Source: an uncultured Paracoccaceae bacterium (GTDB lineage Bacteria; Pseudomonadota; Alphaproteobacteria; Rhodobacterales; Rhodobacteraceae). Taken from it: a stretch of 64,000 bases of DNA. A program made the translations under genes and the position numbers. The notes below the pieces were generated by a model, which did no database searches, was not told the DNA's origin, and worked only from the letters and a program-made list of their open reading frames with translations. Positions 35,083 through 43,566 of this stretch are shown piece by piece; position 1 is the first letter of the stretch; each line of letters opens with the position of its first letter. The stretch covers positions 62,001-126,000 of the forward strand of contig CANLVD010000008.1 of assembly GCA_947494445.1 (NCBI GenBank). Reading direction: 5' to 3'.

Positions 35083-37953
35083 ATGACGGGTGATTATTCA
35101 CGGTGGACGGCACCAAATGCAAAGGAGCGGGGCTACGCCGGACTGCTGATGCAGCAGGGCAGGCTTTACACCGATGCCGACTGGAATGAAGCAGTGTCGA
35201 TCCAGACCCGACGCTCGGAAACCGCGCTGACGGACATCATCGGACGCACGGGCACGCCCAAGTCCGACATGGGGTTTGAGATCACGACCGGCAGCGGGGG
35301 CTTCGGCATCGGGGCTGGGCGTTACTACGTTGATGGGCTGATGGTCGAGAACAGTTCAGCCACCAGCCATGATGCCCAAGGCGGTGACATACCGGTGCCG
35401 CCATTCACGACCGACATTGCTGACGGCAATGATGTTCTGGTGTTTCTTGAAGTGCAGAAACCAACGGTCACGGCGATGGAAGACCCGCGTCTGGCCGATC
35501 CGGCACTTGGTGGACCAGACACAGGCACACGGATCAAGGCGCAGTGGCGCGTGGGCGTGCGGGAAATATCGCTCACTGATGCTCAGCATCAGGCGCTGAT
35601 CGACCGCGCTCGTTGCGGGATGCTGCCTGATATCGCCGATTGGCAACCGGGCACCGGGGAGATGCGGGCCGGGACAGCACCAGCGGCGGCATTGCCCGAT
35701 GACACCGATTGCCTGATCCCGCCCGAGGCAGGCTACCTGTCTCAGGAAAACCAGCTTTACCGGGTTCAGATCATCCGGGGCGGGTCCCGCTCTCAGGCGC
35801 GTTTTGTCTGGTCGCGGGAGAATGCCTCTGTTCAGGCGATTCTCGACCGCAATGCAGATGGGGCGTTCATCCTGCGCGGCGCGCGTGAGGATGAAGCGCT
35901 TGGCTTCGTCAATGGCGGTTGGGTTGAGGTTTATGACGACCGCAATTCGCTTGCGGGCACCACCGGCATCATGACGCGGATCACGCTCAATGACGGGGTG
36001 GTGACGTTCTCGGACAGCATAGGTGACTTTACCGCAATGGTGCGCCCGCGTGTCAGACGTTGGGACCATGGTGGAACCAGCGCCAATGGCCTGAGCCTGA
36101 GCACATCGGCCACTGATCTTGAGCGTGGTGTTCAGGTTTCTTTCTCGGCAGGCACATACCGTGAAGGGGATTTCTGGGTGTTCGAGGCACGCGCTGCAAC
36201 CGGCACCGTCATCTGGCCGCCCTATCCGCTGGACGATCCGCTCGACACGATCCCGCCCATGGGGTGGGGCAGGCGGTTCGCGCCGCTTGCGCTGGCCCGG
36301 CGCAGCGGCAGTGGGCTGAGCGATCTGGTGGATTTGCGGGCCGATATTCCGACGCTTACCTGTCTTGAGGCTGAGGACATCGGTTTTGATGACAGTGCCT
36401 GCAACCTCGGTGCAGACACGGTTCAGGATGCGCTGGAAGCCCTGTGTATGCGCGAAACCGGCACAGGACTGTGCACGATCGTCGTCTCGAATGCATTTGA
36501 ACTTGTCGCGGCGGTTCAGGGCCTCAGTCGCGGGCAAAGCGTACGTATCTGCTTGCGCGCCGGGCAGTTTGCTCTGCAAGAAACGCTGATATTCGACAAT
36601 CTTGCCCATGTGACCGTGATTGGCACCGGACCTCAGACCGTTGTCAGCACCACGCGCGGTGAGCCCGCCTTTGCATTCGATGATTGTGCAACCGTTCGGG
36701 TCACTGACATGTCGGTCAATGGTGGACCAACGGGCACTGAGAGCACGCGTCGGGACATCCGCAAAGGACGGCTGGGTGCGATCATGGTCTCGGATTCAGG
36801 AGACACTCAAATCGAACGGGTGCGCGTGCGGTGCCGGGCGGGTCTGGACCGTCAGACCGCCTGCATATCGTATCGCAACTCGCGCCCGAGAGGGCAGGTT
36901 CTGATCCGTGATTGCGTCATGCGCGTGGGTCAATCGCAAATCGGGGTCAACATCATCGGGTCGCGGCGTGCGATTGTGCAGGACAATCTGATCCTGCCGG
37001 TTCCAAGTCCGAAGGCACGCGACCGCATAACGGCCGATCCGGTTCTGGTATCACGCATTGCGCGTGGCTTGCTGAACTTCTCGAATCCCACGCCGGGAAA
37101 TGGCGGGGACGTGCGTCTGATTGGCTCTGCACGCGGAGATACCGGAGGAGGCATTGCAATCGTGCCGCTTGCCCAGATCGGCAGACCCGGTATCCCCAAC
37201 AGGTTTTCACTGGAGAACGGCGGAACGGTGCAGGCATTTGTCCATCCCGACATCCTCAATGGTCTTTTGCCGGCACTTGAGCAGAACCGGGGTCAGCACA
37301 TCGACCGGGCGTTCGAGATGCGTCAGCATCTGGACAACATTGTCTCGGAAGCAGTGCGCAACGACGGCCGGGCTTTCACAGCCAGCGTACGCCGCCGGAT
37401 ATTCTCAAACGCCAACATTGCCGTGGCAAATGAGACCTATCTTGCACAGGGCATCGTTGTGGCGGGCGATGTGGTGGACGAGGTTCGGGTCACTGGCAAC
37501 CGGATCGAACGGGCAGTGGACGGCATCCGGATTGCAGCTTCCGGCACAGGTGATCCGGTGCCACCAAACTGGGGTCAGCAACGACCGCCGAACTCTGTGT
37601 TGCGTGCGGTGGTGCATAACAACACTATCTCTGTTGCGCCGATTTCGAATGTCACAGCGGCCTTCGGCATCTATTTCGGCCATGTTGCCAGTGCAATGGC
37701 TTCTCACAATGTGATTGTGGGGCCGGGTGGTCGGCCCGGCGGCAATGAACGTCCGCATTTCGCGATGCACCAGTACGGCTATCGAGGATCGCATCTGACC
37801 TGGTCCGAAAACATGGTCGATGGGCTCTATTACGGCTATGCGGTGTTGCCCAATATTTCGGACAATCTGTCGGGCACATGGCGCCTGCGCGACAATTCCG
37901 CAGAGAATGTAACCGCCCCTTACGCGGTGGTTGGCGGGGTCGATGTTTTCTAA
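35083..37953 (+). CDS. DUF6519-like protein with C-terminal right-handed beta-helix; probable tail fibre or baseplate shell
   Basis: A 956-residue protein starting GDYSRWTAPNAKERGYAGLLMQQGRLYTDADWNEA, the pattern of the DUF6519 family found in eCIS loci (residues 3-37, motif QGRLYTDADWNEA). Residues 1-440 form the N-terminal attachment region; about 460-950 are beta-helix-like, with strands such as VTVIGTGPQTVVS and VLIRDCVMRVGQ. Beta-helices of this kind bind glycans or act as fibres. It is the last gene of the cluster, 33 bases after the gpI-like gene with a GGGAGGTGAGG ribosome-binding site. No Pvc13-type fibre gene is present, so this is the best receptor-binding candidate. Confidence 0.82.
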   Translation: MTGDYSRWTAPNAKERGYAGLLMQQGRLYTDADWNEAVSIQTRRSETALTDIIGRTGTPKSDMGFEITTGSGGFGIGAGRYYVDGLMVENSSATSHDAQGGDIPVPPFTTDIADGNDVLVFLEVQKPTVTAMEDPRLADPALGGPDTGTRIKAQWRVGVREISLTDAQHQALIDRARCGMLPDIADWQPGTGEMRAGTAPAAALPDDTDCLIPPEAGYLSQENQLYRVQIIRGGSRSQARFVWSRENASVQAILDRNADGAFILRGAREDEALGFVNGGWVEVYDDRNSLAGTTGIMTRITLNDGVVTFSDSIGDFTAMVRPRVRRWDHGGTSANGLSLSTSATDLERGVQVSFSAGTYREGDFWVFEARAATGTVIWPPYPLDDPLDTIPPMGWGRRFAPLALARRSGSGLSDLVDLRADIPTLTCLEAEDIGFDDSACNLGADTVQDALEALCMRETGTGLCTIVVSNAFELVAAVQGLSRGQSVRICLRAGQFALQETLIFDNLAHVTVIGTGPQTVVSTTRGEPAFAFDDCATVRVTDMSVNGGPTGTESTRRDIRKGRLGAIMVSDSGDTQIERVRVRCRAGLDRQTACISYRNSRPRGQVLIRDCVMRVGQSQIGVNIIGSRRAIVQDNLILPVPSPKARDRITADPVLVSRIARGLLNFSNPTPGNGGDVRLIGSARGDTGGGIAIVPLAQIGRPGIPNRFSLENGGTVQAFVHPDILNGLLPALEQNRGQHIDRAFEMRQHLDNIVSEAVRNDGRAFTASVRRRIFSNANIAVANETYLAQGIVVAGDVVDEVRVTGNRIERAVDGIRIAASGTGDPVPPNWGQQRPPNSVLRAVVHNNTISVAPISNVTAAFGIYFGHVASAMASHNVIVGPGGRPGGNERPHFAMHQYGYRGSHLTWSENMVDGLYYGYAVLPNISDNLSGTWRLRDNSAENVTAPYAVVGGVDVF

Positions 37954-38095
37954 GTCAAATGCAAGAAAACATTGGTGAAGTTCGGGATTTTGTGGTAGAA
38001 AGATGACAGCGTTGGAGACGATCGTGTATCGTATGCGGTATCCTACCAAGGTCATACTTGGAAACTGCCGTTCGACTCGGTTCGAAGACGTGGAT

Positions 38096-38113
38096 GGGAC
38101 GCTTCGGCGTCCC
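38096..38113. terminator. Hairpin terminator after the eCIS cluster, UUCG tetraloop
   Basis: A perfect seven-base stem GGGACGC/GCGTCCC closed by a TTCG loop lies 140 bases after the last eCIS stop and 22 bases before the convergent regulator stop. There is no long T-run on either strand, though TTTCTG follows on the + strand, so termination strength is uncertain. It could serve both converging transcripts. Confidence 0.55.
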
Positions 38114-38134
38114 TACCCGTTTCTGGGGCAGGCT

Positions 38135-39055
38135 TCAGCGCGTGGCACGATAGGCAGTCGGTGTCTGGCCGAATTCCAGTCGAAATGCCCGGGTCATGGC
38201 ACTCGCGCTTTCATACCCTGACCGGATTGAGATCTCTGACATCGGCAGATCTGTGGCCTCCAGCAATTGACGGACATGGGTCAGTCTGACGTGCCGGTAG
38301 GCTTTTACCGGCGTGATGGACAACTCGCGTTTCATTTGACGCTCAAGCTGGCGCTGACCGACGCCCAGTCGATGGGCAATCTCAGGGATTTCCAAAGGCA
38401 TCTCGATTGCGTCACCCATCAGTGCAAGTGCCTGTCGCACAAGTTTGGATTTGGCCGGGATCAGGGTCTCAGTCCCGGATGGTTGCTGAAAAAGCGCGGC
38501 CACATCGCGCCTCAGTCCCTCGCCCAGATGATCGCCGATCAGACCGAGGGTCATCTCGAAGCCTGACATGGCTCCCCCGCAACTTAGCCATTTTCCATCG
38601 CTCACGTGGCCCTTGCGTTCAAGGGTAACGTCCGGAAATTGCTCTGAAAACGCATCCCAGACATCAGGGTGTAGGGTTGCGCGTTTGCCATTCAGTAGCC
38701 CGGAAGAGGCCAATAGCCACGCCCCGGCATCAAGCCCCCCCACAACCCCTGCTTGCCCTGCGACCTTTCTGAGCAAGGCACGCGTCCGGGGTGTGTCCTG
38801 AGCACGAAACCCGTAGCTGGAGAGCACAAAGAGAAAGTCACTTTTTGATCGCGGCACTTCATCGGGCCTGATTGTCAATCCGCTGGAACTTGAGACATCC
38901 CTGCCATCGACGGTCTGGATCGACCAAGTATAGTGATTGCGACCTGAAAGTGTGTTTGCAGCCCGAAATGGCTCAAGCACATTGGCCAGAACCATGTTCG
39001 AAAAGCGATCGAACAGCAGAAAGGTGATCTGACAGGTTTGTGTCGAATTCAGCAT
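38135..39055 (-). CDS. GlxA-family transcriptional regulator, CdhR-like (carnitine)
   Basis: A 306-residue regulator with an N-terminal DJ-1/PfpI-like domain (residues 8-190; FLLFDRFSNMVLANVLEPF) and a C-terminal AraC helix-turn-helix pair (residues 215-305; IPEIAHRLGVGQRQLERQM and MSEISIRSGYESASAMTRAF). This architecture matches GlxA/CdhR regulators; CdhR of Pseudomonas activates carnitine dehydrogenase. It is divergent from the carnitine operon, 75 bases away, so local control is likely. Carnitine or a product is the expected inducer. The specific ligand is inferred from neighbours. Confidence 0.87.
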   Translation of the reverse strand: MLNSTQTCQITFLLFDRFSNMVLANVLEPFRAANTLSGRNHYTWSIQTVDGRDVSSSSGLTIRPDEVPRSKSDFLFVLSSYGFRAQDTPRTRALLRKVAGQAGVVGGLDAGAWLLASSGLLNGKRATLHPDVWDAFSEQFPDVTLERKGHVSDGKWLSCGGAMSGFEMTLGLIGDHLGEGLRRDVAALFQQPSGTETLIPAKSKLVRQALALMGDAIEMPLEIPEIAHRLGVGQRQLERQMKRELSITPVKAYRHVRLTHVRQLLEATDLPMSEISIRSGYESASAMTRAFRLEFGQTPTAYRATR

Positions 39056-39130
39056 GATCGGAGCCTAAACATGTATGGCGTTGCCCTGCAATCTCCCTAG
39101 GCTTTGTTCGGGAAACCGGGAGGATGACAA
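39056..39130. promoter_or_regulatory. Divergent control region between regulator and carnitine operon
   Basis: Only 75 bases separate the two divergent start codons, so both promoters and the operator of the GlxA-type regulator must lie here or run into the flanking genes. A strong GGGAGG ribosome-binding site precedes the BKACE ATG. No clear -10/-35 pair or inverted repeat could be assigned by eye. Confidence 0.4.
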
Positions 39131-40042
39131 ATGCCGCTGAGCATGAACCGAAATGTCTTTATCACCTGTGCAGTCACCGGATCGGGTGGCACTCAGGACC
39201 GCTCGCCCCACGTGCCACGGTCGCCAGCACAAATTGCCGAAAGTGCAATTGACGCGGCCAAGGCAGGTGCGGCCGTCGTCCATTGCCATGTTCGCGATCC
39301 TGAAACCGGTACGCCGTCACGCGATCTGGCCTATTACCGTGAGGTGACGGAGCGCATTCGCGCAGCGGAGGTCGACGTAGTCCTGAACCTGACCGCTGGT
39401 ATGGGTGGTGACATCGTCTTTGGCGGTCCGGAACACCCATTGCCGCTGAATGCGGCCAGCACGGATCTGATCGGCGCAACCGCGCGTGTGGCTCATATTG
39501 CAGACTGCCTGCCGGAAATTTGTACGCTGGATTGTGGCACCATGAATTTCGCCGAGGCCGACTATGTCATGACCAATACGCCCGGCTCGCTGAGGGCCAT
39601 GGGGCAGATGATGACGGATCTTGGCGTAAAGCCCGAGATTGAGGCCTTTGACACCGGCCATCTCTGGTTTGCCAAGGAACTGGTGCGTGAAGGCGTTTTG
39701 GACAGCCCGGCTTTGGTGCAGCTTTGCATGGGGGTGCCATGGGGCGCACCAGATGACCTGAACACCTTCATGGCAATGGTCAACAACGTGCCCGAAGAGT
39801 GGACATTCTCGGCTTTCGGATTGGGCCGCAATCAGATGCCTTACGTGGCCGCAGCCGTTCTGGCGGGTGGCAATGTCCGTGTCGGACTTGAGGACAATCT
39901 GATGCTCGACAAAGGCGTTCTTGCCACAAATGCGCAACTGGTGGAGCGTGCCGTGACGATCATCGAAAACCTCGGCGCCAAGGTTATGGGCCCTCAAGAA
40001 GTACGCGACCAGCTTGGCCTGACGAAAAGGGCACCTGCATGA
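39131..40042 (+). CDS. BKACE (DUF849) beta-keto acid cleavage enzyme, probable 3-dehydrocarnitine cleavage
   Basis: A 303-residue TIM-barrel zinc enzyme of the BKACE family. The metal-binding HCHVRDPETGTPS motif is at residues 54-66. BKACE enzymes condense a beta-keto acid with acetyl-CoA and split it to acetoacetate and a new acyl-CoA. With carnitine dehydrogenase in the same operon the likely substrate is 3-dehydrocarnitine, giving betainyl-CoA plus acetoacetate, as characterised for members in carnitine operons. Start 39131 follows a good GGGAGG site; ATG 39143 is an alternative. It overlaps the SDR gene by four bases. Confidence 0.88.
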   Translation: MPLSMNRNVFITCAVTGSGGTQDRSPHVPRSPAQIAESAIDAAKAGAAVVHCHVRDPETGTPSRDLAYYREVTERIRAAEVDVVLNLTAGMGGDIVFGGPEHPLPLNAASTDLIGATARVAHIADCLPEICTLDCGTMNFAEADYVMTNTPGSLRAMGQMMTDLGVKPEIEAFDTGHLWFAKELVREGVLDSPALVQLCMGVPWGAPDDLNTFMAMVNNVPEEWTFSAFGLGRNQMPYVAAAVLAGGNVRVGLEDNLMLDKGVLATNAQLVERAVTIIENLGAKVMGPQEVRDQLGLTKRAPA

Positions 40043-40812
40043 TCTCGCTGGACGGGCAAACTGCTGTTGTGACGGCTGGCGCTGCTGGGATCGGGCGGGC
40101 CATGGCCGAGACCTTCATGGCAGCAGGAGCGAAAGTGGCAATCTGTGACGTTGATCCCGAAGCGGTCAGCCAGTTTCAGTCTGATCACCCGGACGCACTC
40201 GCCCGGGTGGCCGATGTGACGAATGAAGCGCAGATCGGAGCCTTTCTGGAAGAGACTGCAAAGCTTGGCCCCCCTGACATCGTTTGCGCAAATGCTGGCA
40301 TTGGCGGACCGGCATCCGTGATTGAGGATTTGTCTCTAGAAGATTGGAAAGACTGCCTTTCCGTCAATCTGGATGGCGCATTTCTGACCTGTCGCTGGGC
40401 GGCTGCCCAGATGAAACCGCGTGGCAAAGGGCTGGTGTTGTTGACGTCCTCCACAGCTGGTCAGTTTGGCTATCCCTTCCGCTCTCCCTATGCCACGGCC
40501 AAATGGGGGATCATCGGACTGATGCGCACGCTGGCGGTGGAACTGGGCCCTCATGGCATTCGCGTCAACGCGATCTGTCCAGGCTCTGTTGAAGGGCCGC
40601 GCATGGATCGGGTAGTTGCAAATGAGGCGCGCGTGCGTGGCGTGTCCGAGGCTGACGTGCGCAAGGCCTATGTCGAAGGCGTGTCCATGAAAACCTGGGT
40701 GAGCGCTCAGGACATTGCCAACACAGCGCTTTATCTGGCGTCAGATCTGGGGGCCAAGGTTTCGGGTCAGGATCTGGCTGTGGATGGTCATACGGAGAAC
40801 AAAAGCTCATGA
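40039..40812 (+). CDS. Short-chain dehydrogenase/reductase in the carnitine operon
   Basis: A 257-residue classical SDR. The cofactor motif AGAAGIGRAMAETF, the CANAG segment, the catalytic Ser (LTSSTAG) and the Y-x3-K pair (SPYATAKW) are all present. The start and end overlap the flanking genes by four bases, so it belongs to the pathway. Its reaction is not obvious: carnitine oxidation is already covered by the next gene. It might act on acetoacetate/3-hydroxybutyrate or on a carnitine precursor. Substrate unresolved. Confidence 0.86.
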   Translation: MISLDGQTAVVTAGAAGIGRAMAETFMAAGAKVAICDVDPEAVSQFQSDHPDALARVADVTNEAQIGAFLEETAKLGPPDIVCANAGIGGPASVIEDLSLEDWKDCLSVNLDGAFLTCRWAAAQMKPRGKGLVLLTSSTAGQFGYPFRSPYATAKWGIIGLMRTLAVELGPHGIRVNAICPGSVEGPRMDRVVANEARVRGVSEADVRKAYVEGVSMKTWVSAQDIANTALYLASDLGAKVSGQDLAVDGHTENKSS

Positions 40813-42224
40813 GCACAGCGGCAATCATAGGTGGTGGCGTGATCGGAGGCGGCTGGGCCGCTCGGTTTCTGCTGATGGGGTGGGATGTGCGGGTGTTCGA
40901 CCCCGACCCGAATGCCGGGCGCAAACTGGATGCAGTGCTGGCAAACGCCCGTCGCGCGCTTCCGGGATTGTTCGAAGTGGCACTGCCGGAGGAAGGTAAG
41001 CTCAGCTTTCATGCAGAGATTGCAGATGCGGTGGAGGGGGCTGACTACATTCAGGAAAGCGTGCCAGAGCGGTTGGACATCAAGCACAAGGTTCTGGCCG
41101 AGATCCAGCATTCCTGCGCGCCTGAGGCCGTGATCGGCTCGTCAACATCCGGCTTCAAGCCCTCGGAGTTGCAGGACGGGGCATTGCGACCCGAGCAAAT
41201 CTTGGTCGCCCATCCCTTCAATCCGGTCTACCTGCTGCCATTGGTTGAACTTGTCCCGCTTCCAAAGTCGACTTCATCTTATGTCGGTAAAGCTCAGGAA
41301 ATACTGAAAAATATAGGCATGAAGCCTTTGTTGGTGCGCGCAGAGATTGACGCCCATATCGCGGATCGATTTCTTGAAGCTGTCTGGCGGGAGGCGCTGT
41401 GGCTGGTCAAGGATGATATCGCCACAACAGAAGAGATCGACGACGCGATCCGCTACGGCTTTGGTCTGCGATGGGCACAGATGGGACTGTTCGAAACCTA
41501 TCGTCTGGCCGGTGGCGAGGCGGGTATGGCGCATTTCATCGCACAGTTCGGCCCCTGTCTGGAATGGCCGTGGACCAAATTGATGGATGTGCCGGATCTG
41601 ACGCCTGAGTTGATCCAGAAAATCGCAGATCAATCCGATGCCCAGTCGGGCGCGCATTCGATTCGGGATCTGGAGCGCATTCGCGACGACAATCTGGTGG
41701 CCATGATGCGGGCACTGAAGCCCAAGTCCTGGGGGGCCGGTGCAGTTCTGGCAGATATGGACCAGCGCCTTTCGCGCAAGCCAGCGGGCGCGCCTCTTGT
41801 CACGATCGAGAGGGTCATTCCAACCGACTGGACCGATTATAACGGGCATATGAATGAGAGCAGATACGGGCAGTTGTATTCGGACGCTGCTGATGCGGTC
41901 ATGCTGCATATTGGGGCGGATGCAGATTACATAGCGTCGGGTCTCAGCTACTTCACGGTTGACATCCACATCCGTTTTCTGGCGGAAACCCATGCCGGTG
42001 ACGCCATCAAGGTAATCAGCCAAGTGCTTGTGGGAGAGGGAAAAAAGCTCAAAATCCACCACTCGTTACTGGCTGAAGATGGGCGTGTCCTGTCAACCGG
42101 CGAGCAGATGCTTCTTCACGTCAGTCTTGAGACACGCAAAACCTGCCTGCCCTCTGACGACGTTGCAGGCAAGCTCGCAGCGCTGGCGGCAGAGCACGCA
42201 GACTTGCCACCGGCATCTGCCTGA
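40809..42224 (+). CDS. L-carnitine dehydrogenase fused to betainyl-CoA thioesterase
   Basis: A 471-residue bifunctional enzyme. Residues 1-315 are a 3-hydroxyacyl-CoA-dehydrogenase-like domain with a Rossmann loop IIGGGVIGGGWAARF that oxidises L-carnitine to 3-dehydrocarnitine with NAD+. Residues about 330-455 are a hotdog thioesterase (DYNGHMNESRY motif) expected to release glycine betaine from betainyl-CoA. The same fusion is known from rhizobial carnitine dehydrogenases. With the BKACE enzyme it makes a complete route from carnitine to glycine betaine and acetoacetate. Only four bases separate it from the convergent downstream gene. Confidence 0.92.
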   Translation: MSTAAIIGGGVIGGGWAARFLLMGWDVRVFDPDPNAGRKLDAVLANARRALPGLFEVALPEEGKLSFHAEIADAVEGADYIQESVPERLDIKHKVLAEIQHSCAPEAVIGSSTSGFKPSELQDGALRPEQILVAHPFNPVYLLPLVELVPLPKSTSSYVGKAQEILKNIGMKPLLVRAEIDAHIADRFLEAVWREALWLVKDDIATTEEIDDAIRYGFGLRWAQMGLFETYRLAGGEAGMAHFIAQFGPCLEWPWTKLMDVPDLTPELIQKIADQSDAQSGAHSIRDLERIRDDNLVAMMRALKPKSWGAGAVLADMDQRLSRKPAGAPLVTIERVIPTDWTDYNGHMNESRYGQLYSDAADAVMLHIGADADYIASGLSYFTVDIHIRFLAETHAGDAIKVISQVLVGEGKKLKIHHSLLAEDGRVLSTGEQMLLHVSLETRKTCLPSDDVAGKLAALAAEHADLPPASA

Positions 42225-42228
42225 GAGG

Positions 42229-42762
42229 TCAGTAGGCTGAGAACTGTCCGCCGAGCGCTTGTTTGAGCGAAGCATAGGCCCAAGTGTCACGCCCGCCACG
42301 CGCGCGGATTTCAAGCAACTGGTCGCGTGCCGCATCCAACTGACCCAGTTCGGCCAGTGCCTGCCCCATGTAGGACCGCGCAAGAAGGTAGTTGGGATCG
42401 GCCTCAAGTGCTGCGAGATAGCTCTCCATGGCAGCCTCCATCTGGCCAGCCTTGCGCAGGGCAAACCCGCGCATGTTCAGCACCCGGGGCTCTGTCTGAT
42501 TGGACATGGCATCCAGCACAGTCAAAGCCGCCTCGGGCTGCTTGTGATAGGCAAGCTCTCGCACAGCATCAAACAGGGTGTCGTCGCTCAGAGAGCTTTG
42601 ATCAGCGTTGACGCAGGCCTTGGCCTCCGCATCCCAGATCTTGCCATCCGTGCATTGCTGCGTGGTTTCACTGGCTTGCGGCGGCGTGTCATCATCCATG
42701 CTTGCTGCAATTGCGACCACAGGCAACAGGGTGGCCAGAGCAAAGGGTGTCAGTCGGATCAT
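42229..42762 (-). CDS. Secreted tetratricopeptide-repeat protein
   Basis: A 177-residue protein with an N-terminal signal peptide (residues 1-20, cleavage near AIAAS) and a short cysteine-containing segment (QQCTDGKIWDAEAKACVN). At least two TPR motifs follow, for example VLNMRGFALRKAGQMEAAM and YLLARSYMGQALAELGQL. Such periplasmic TPR proteins mediate protein contacts; the partner is unknown. It ends four bases from the convergent carnitine dehydrogenase gene, with no room for a separate terminator. Confidence 0.85.
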   Translation of the reverse strand: MIRLTPFALATLLPVVAIAASMDDDTPPQASETTQQCTDGKIWDAEAKACVNADQSSLSDDTLFDAVRELAYHKQPEAALTVLDAMSNQTEPRVLNMRGFALRKAGQMEAAMESYLAALEADPNYLLARSYMGQALAELGQLDAARDQLLEIRARGGRDTWAYASLKQALGGQFSAY

Positions 42763-42857
42763 TCTTGGTCCTCACGGAATTGGTCGGGTCAACAATGGAC
42801 TTGTCCCATATTCTCCACCTGTCTTGTAACGTTTCCGTGAACCGGTCGGAAAGGGGC

Positions 42858-43451
42858 TTATTCTTTTGCCAACAGCTCCGCGATCGGTGGGATTTCTTTC
42901 CAGGCAGGTGTGGGCTGATCGCTGCCAGCTTTTGGGACATGCCGCGAAGGTGCCACCATGGTCATCTGCGGGATGTAGCGCGGACAGTTTGGGTAGACAT
43001 GCTCGACCTTGACCTCGACGATGCGGTTTACCCCCGGATAACTGCCCAGCGCTTCATGCTGATCATGCAGCGTTGCCTTGCCGTTGATGCGAACTCTCAG
43101 GAACAATGCGCCCTGACCCTCCTCAGCACCGAAACTCATGAACAGCAAACCGACGTTGGGATTGACCGACAGGTTGCCCAGAGATTTGTACATCCGGTTT
43201 CCGTCGTAATCGGGAAAGATCAGCGTGTCCGGCGCCGTGACGCGCACGAAACCCGGGTCACCTCCCTTGAAAGAGCAATCCGTGTTGTCATGAGCAGAGG
43301 TCGCCAGAAAGAAGAAGGGACAGGCTTCGATGAAAGCCTTGAAGTCGTCATTGATCTCGCTTGCCTCGACCATATCGATGATCTTGTCTGCAACCGCACG
43401 TCCTTTATAGCGGTACTGCAACATGCGGTTTCCGTCGTGAAACATGGCCAT
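42858..43451 (-). CDS. Pyridoxamine 5'-phosphate oxidase-family flavin protein
   Basis: A 197-residue split-barrel protein of the PNPOx-like superfamily, which binds FMN or related cofactors. The segment ACPFFFLATSAHDNTDCSFKGG (residues 44-65, motif FFFLATSA) and the DYDGNRMYKSLGNL stretch are typical. It lacks obvious features of a true PdxH and is closer to general stress or nitroreductase-like members. A GGGAGG ribosome-binding site precedes the ATG. The C-terminal segment around KVEHVYPNCPRYIPQM is commonly seen in this subgroup. Confidence 0.85.
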   Translation of the reverse strand: MAMFHDGNRMLQYRYKGRAVADKIIDMVEASEINDDFKAFIEACPFFFLATSAHDNTDCSFKGGDPGFVRVTAPDTLIFPDYDGNRMYKSLGNLSVNPNVGLLFMSFGAEEGQGALFLRVRINGKATLHDQHEALGSYPGVNRIVEVKVEHVYPNCPRYIPQMTMVAPSRHVPKAGSDQPTPAWKEIPPIAELLAKE

Positions 43452-43566
43452 GACCTAAATCCTCCCTGAAATTGTTTGCACAAAGGTACCATCCAGAGCC
43501 TGTCAGAACGACAGAGACACTGGTCGGAGGTTGGGGTCCAGTGCGTCCGTCAGCCGGCTTGGTGCA

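Noticed and set aside
12470-37953. Prophage or type VI secretion interpretation of the tail genes
   Set aside because: No capsid, portal, terminase, integrase or lysis genes, and no TssJ/L/M, ClpV or TssBC-type pair; DUF4157, DUF4255 and AAA+ genes identify an eCIS.
38066-38090. tRNA remnant (GTTCGACTC looks like a T-loop)
   Set aside because: No acceptor stem, anticodon arm or CCA is visible; a short match by chance is more likely than a decayed attachment site.
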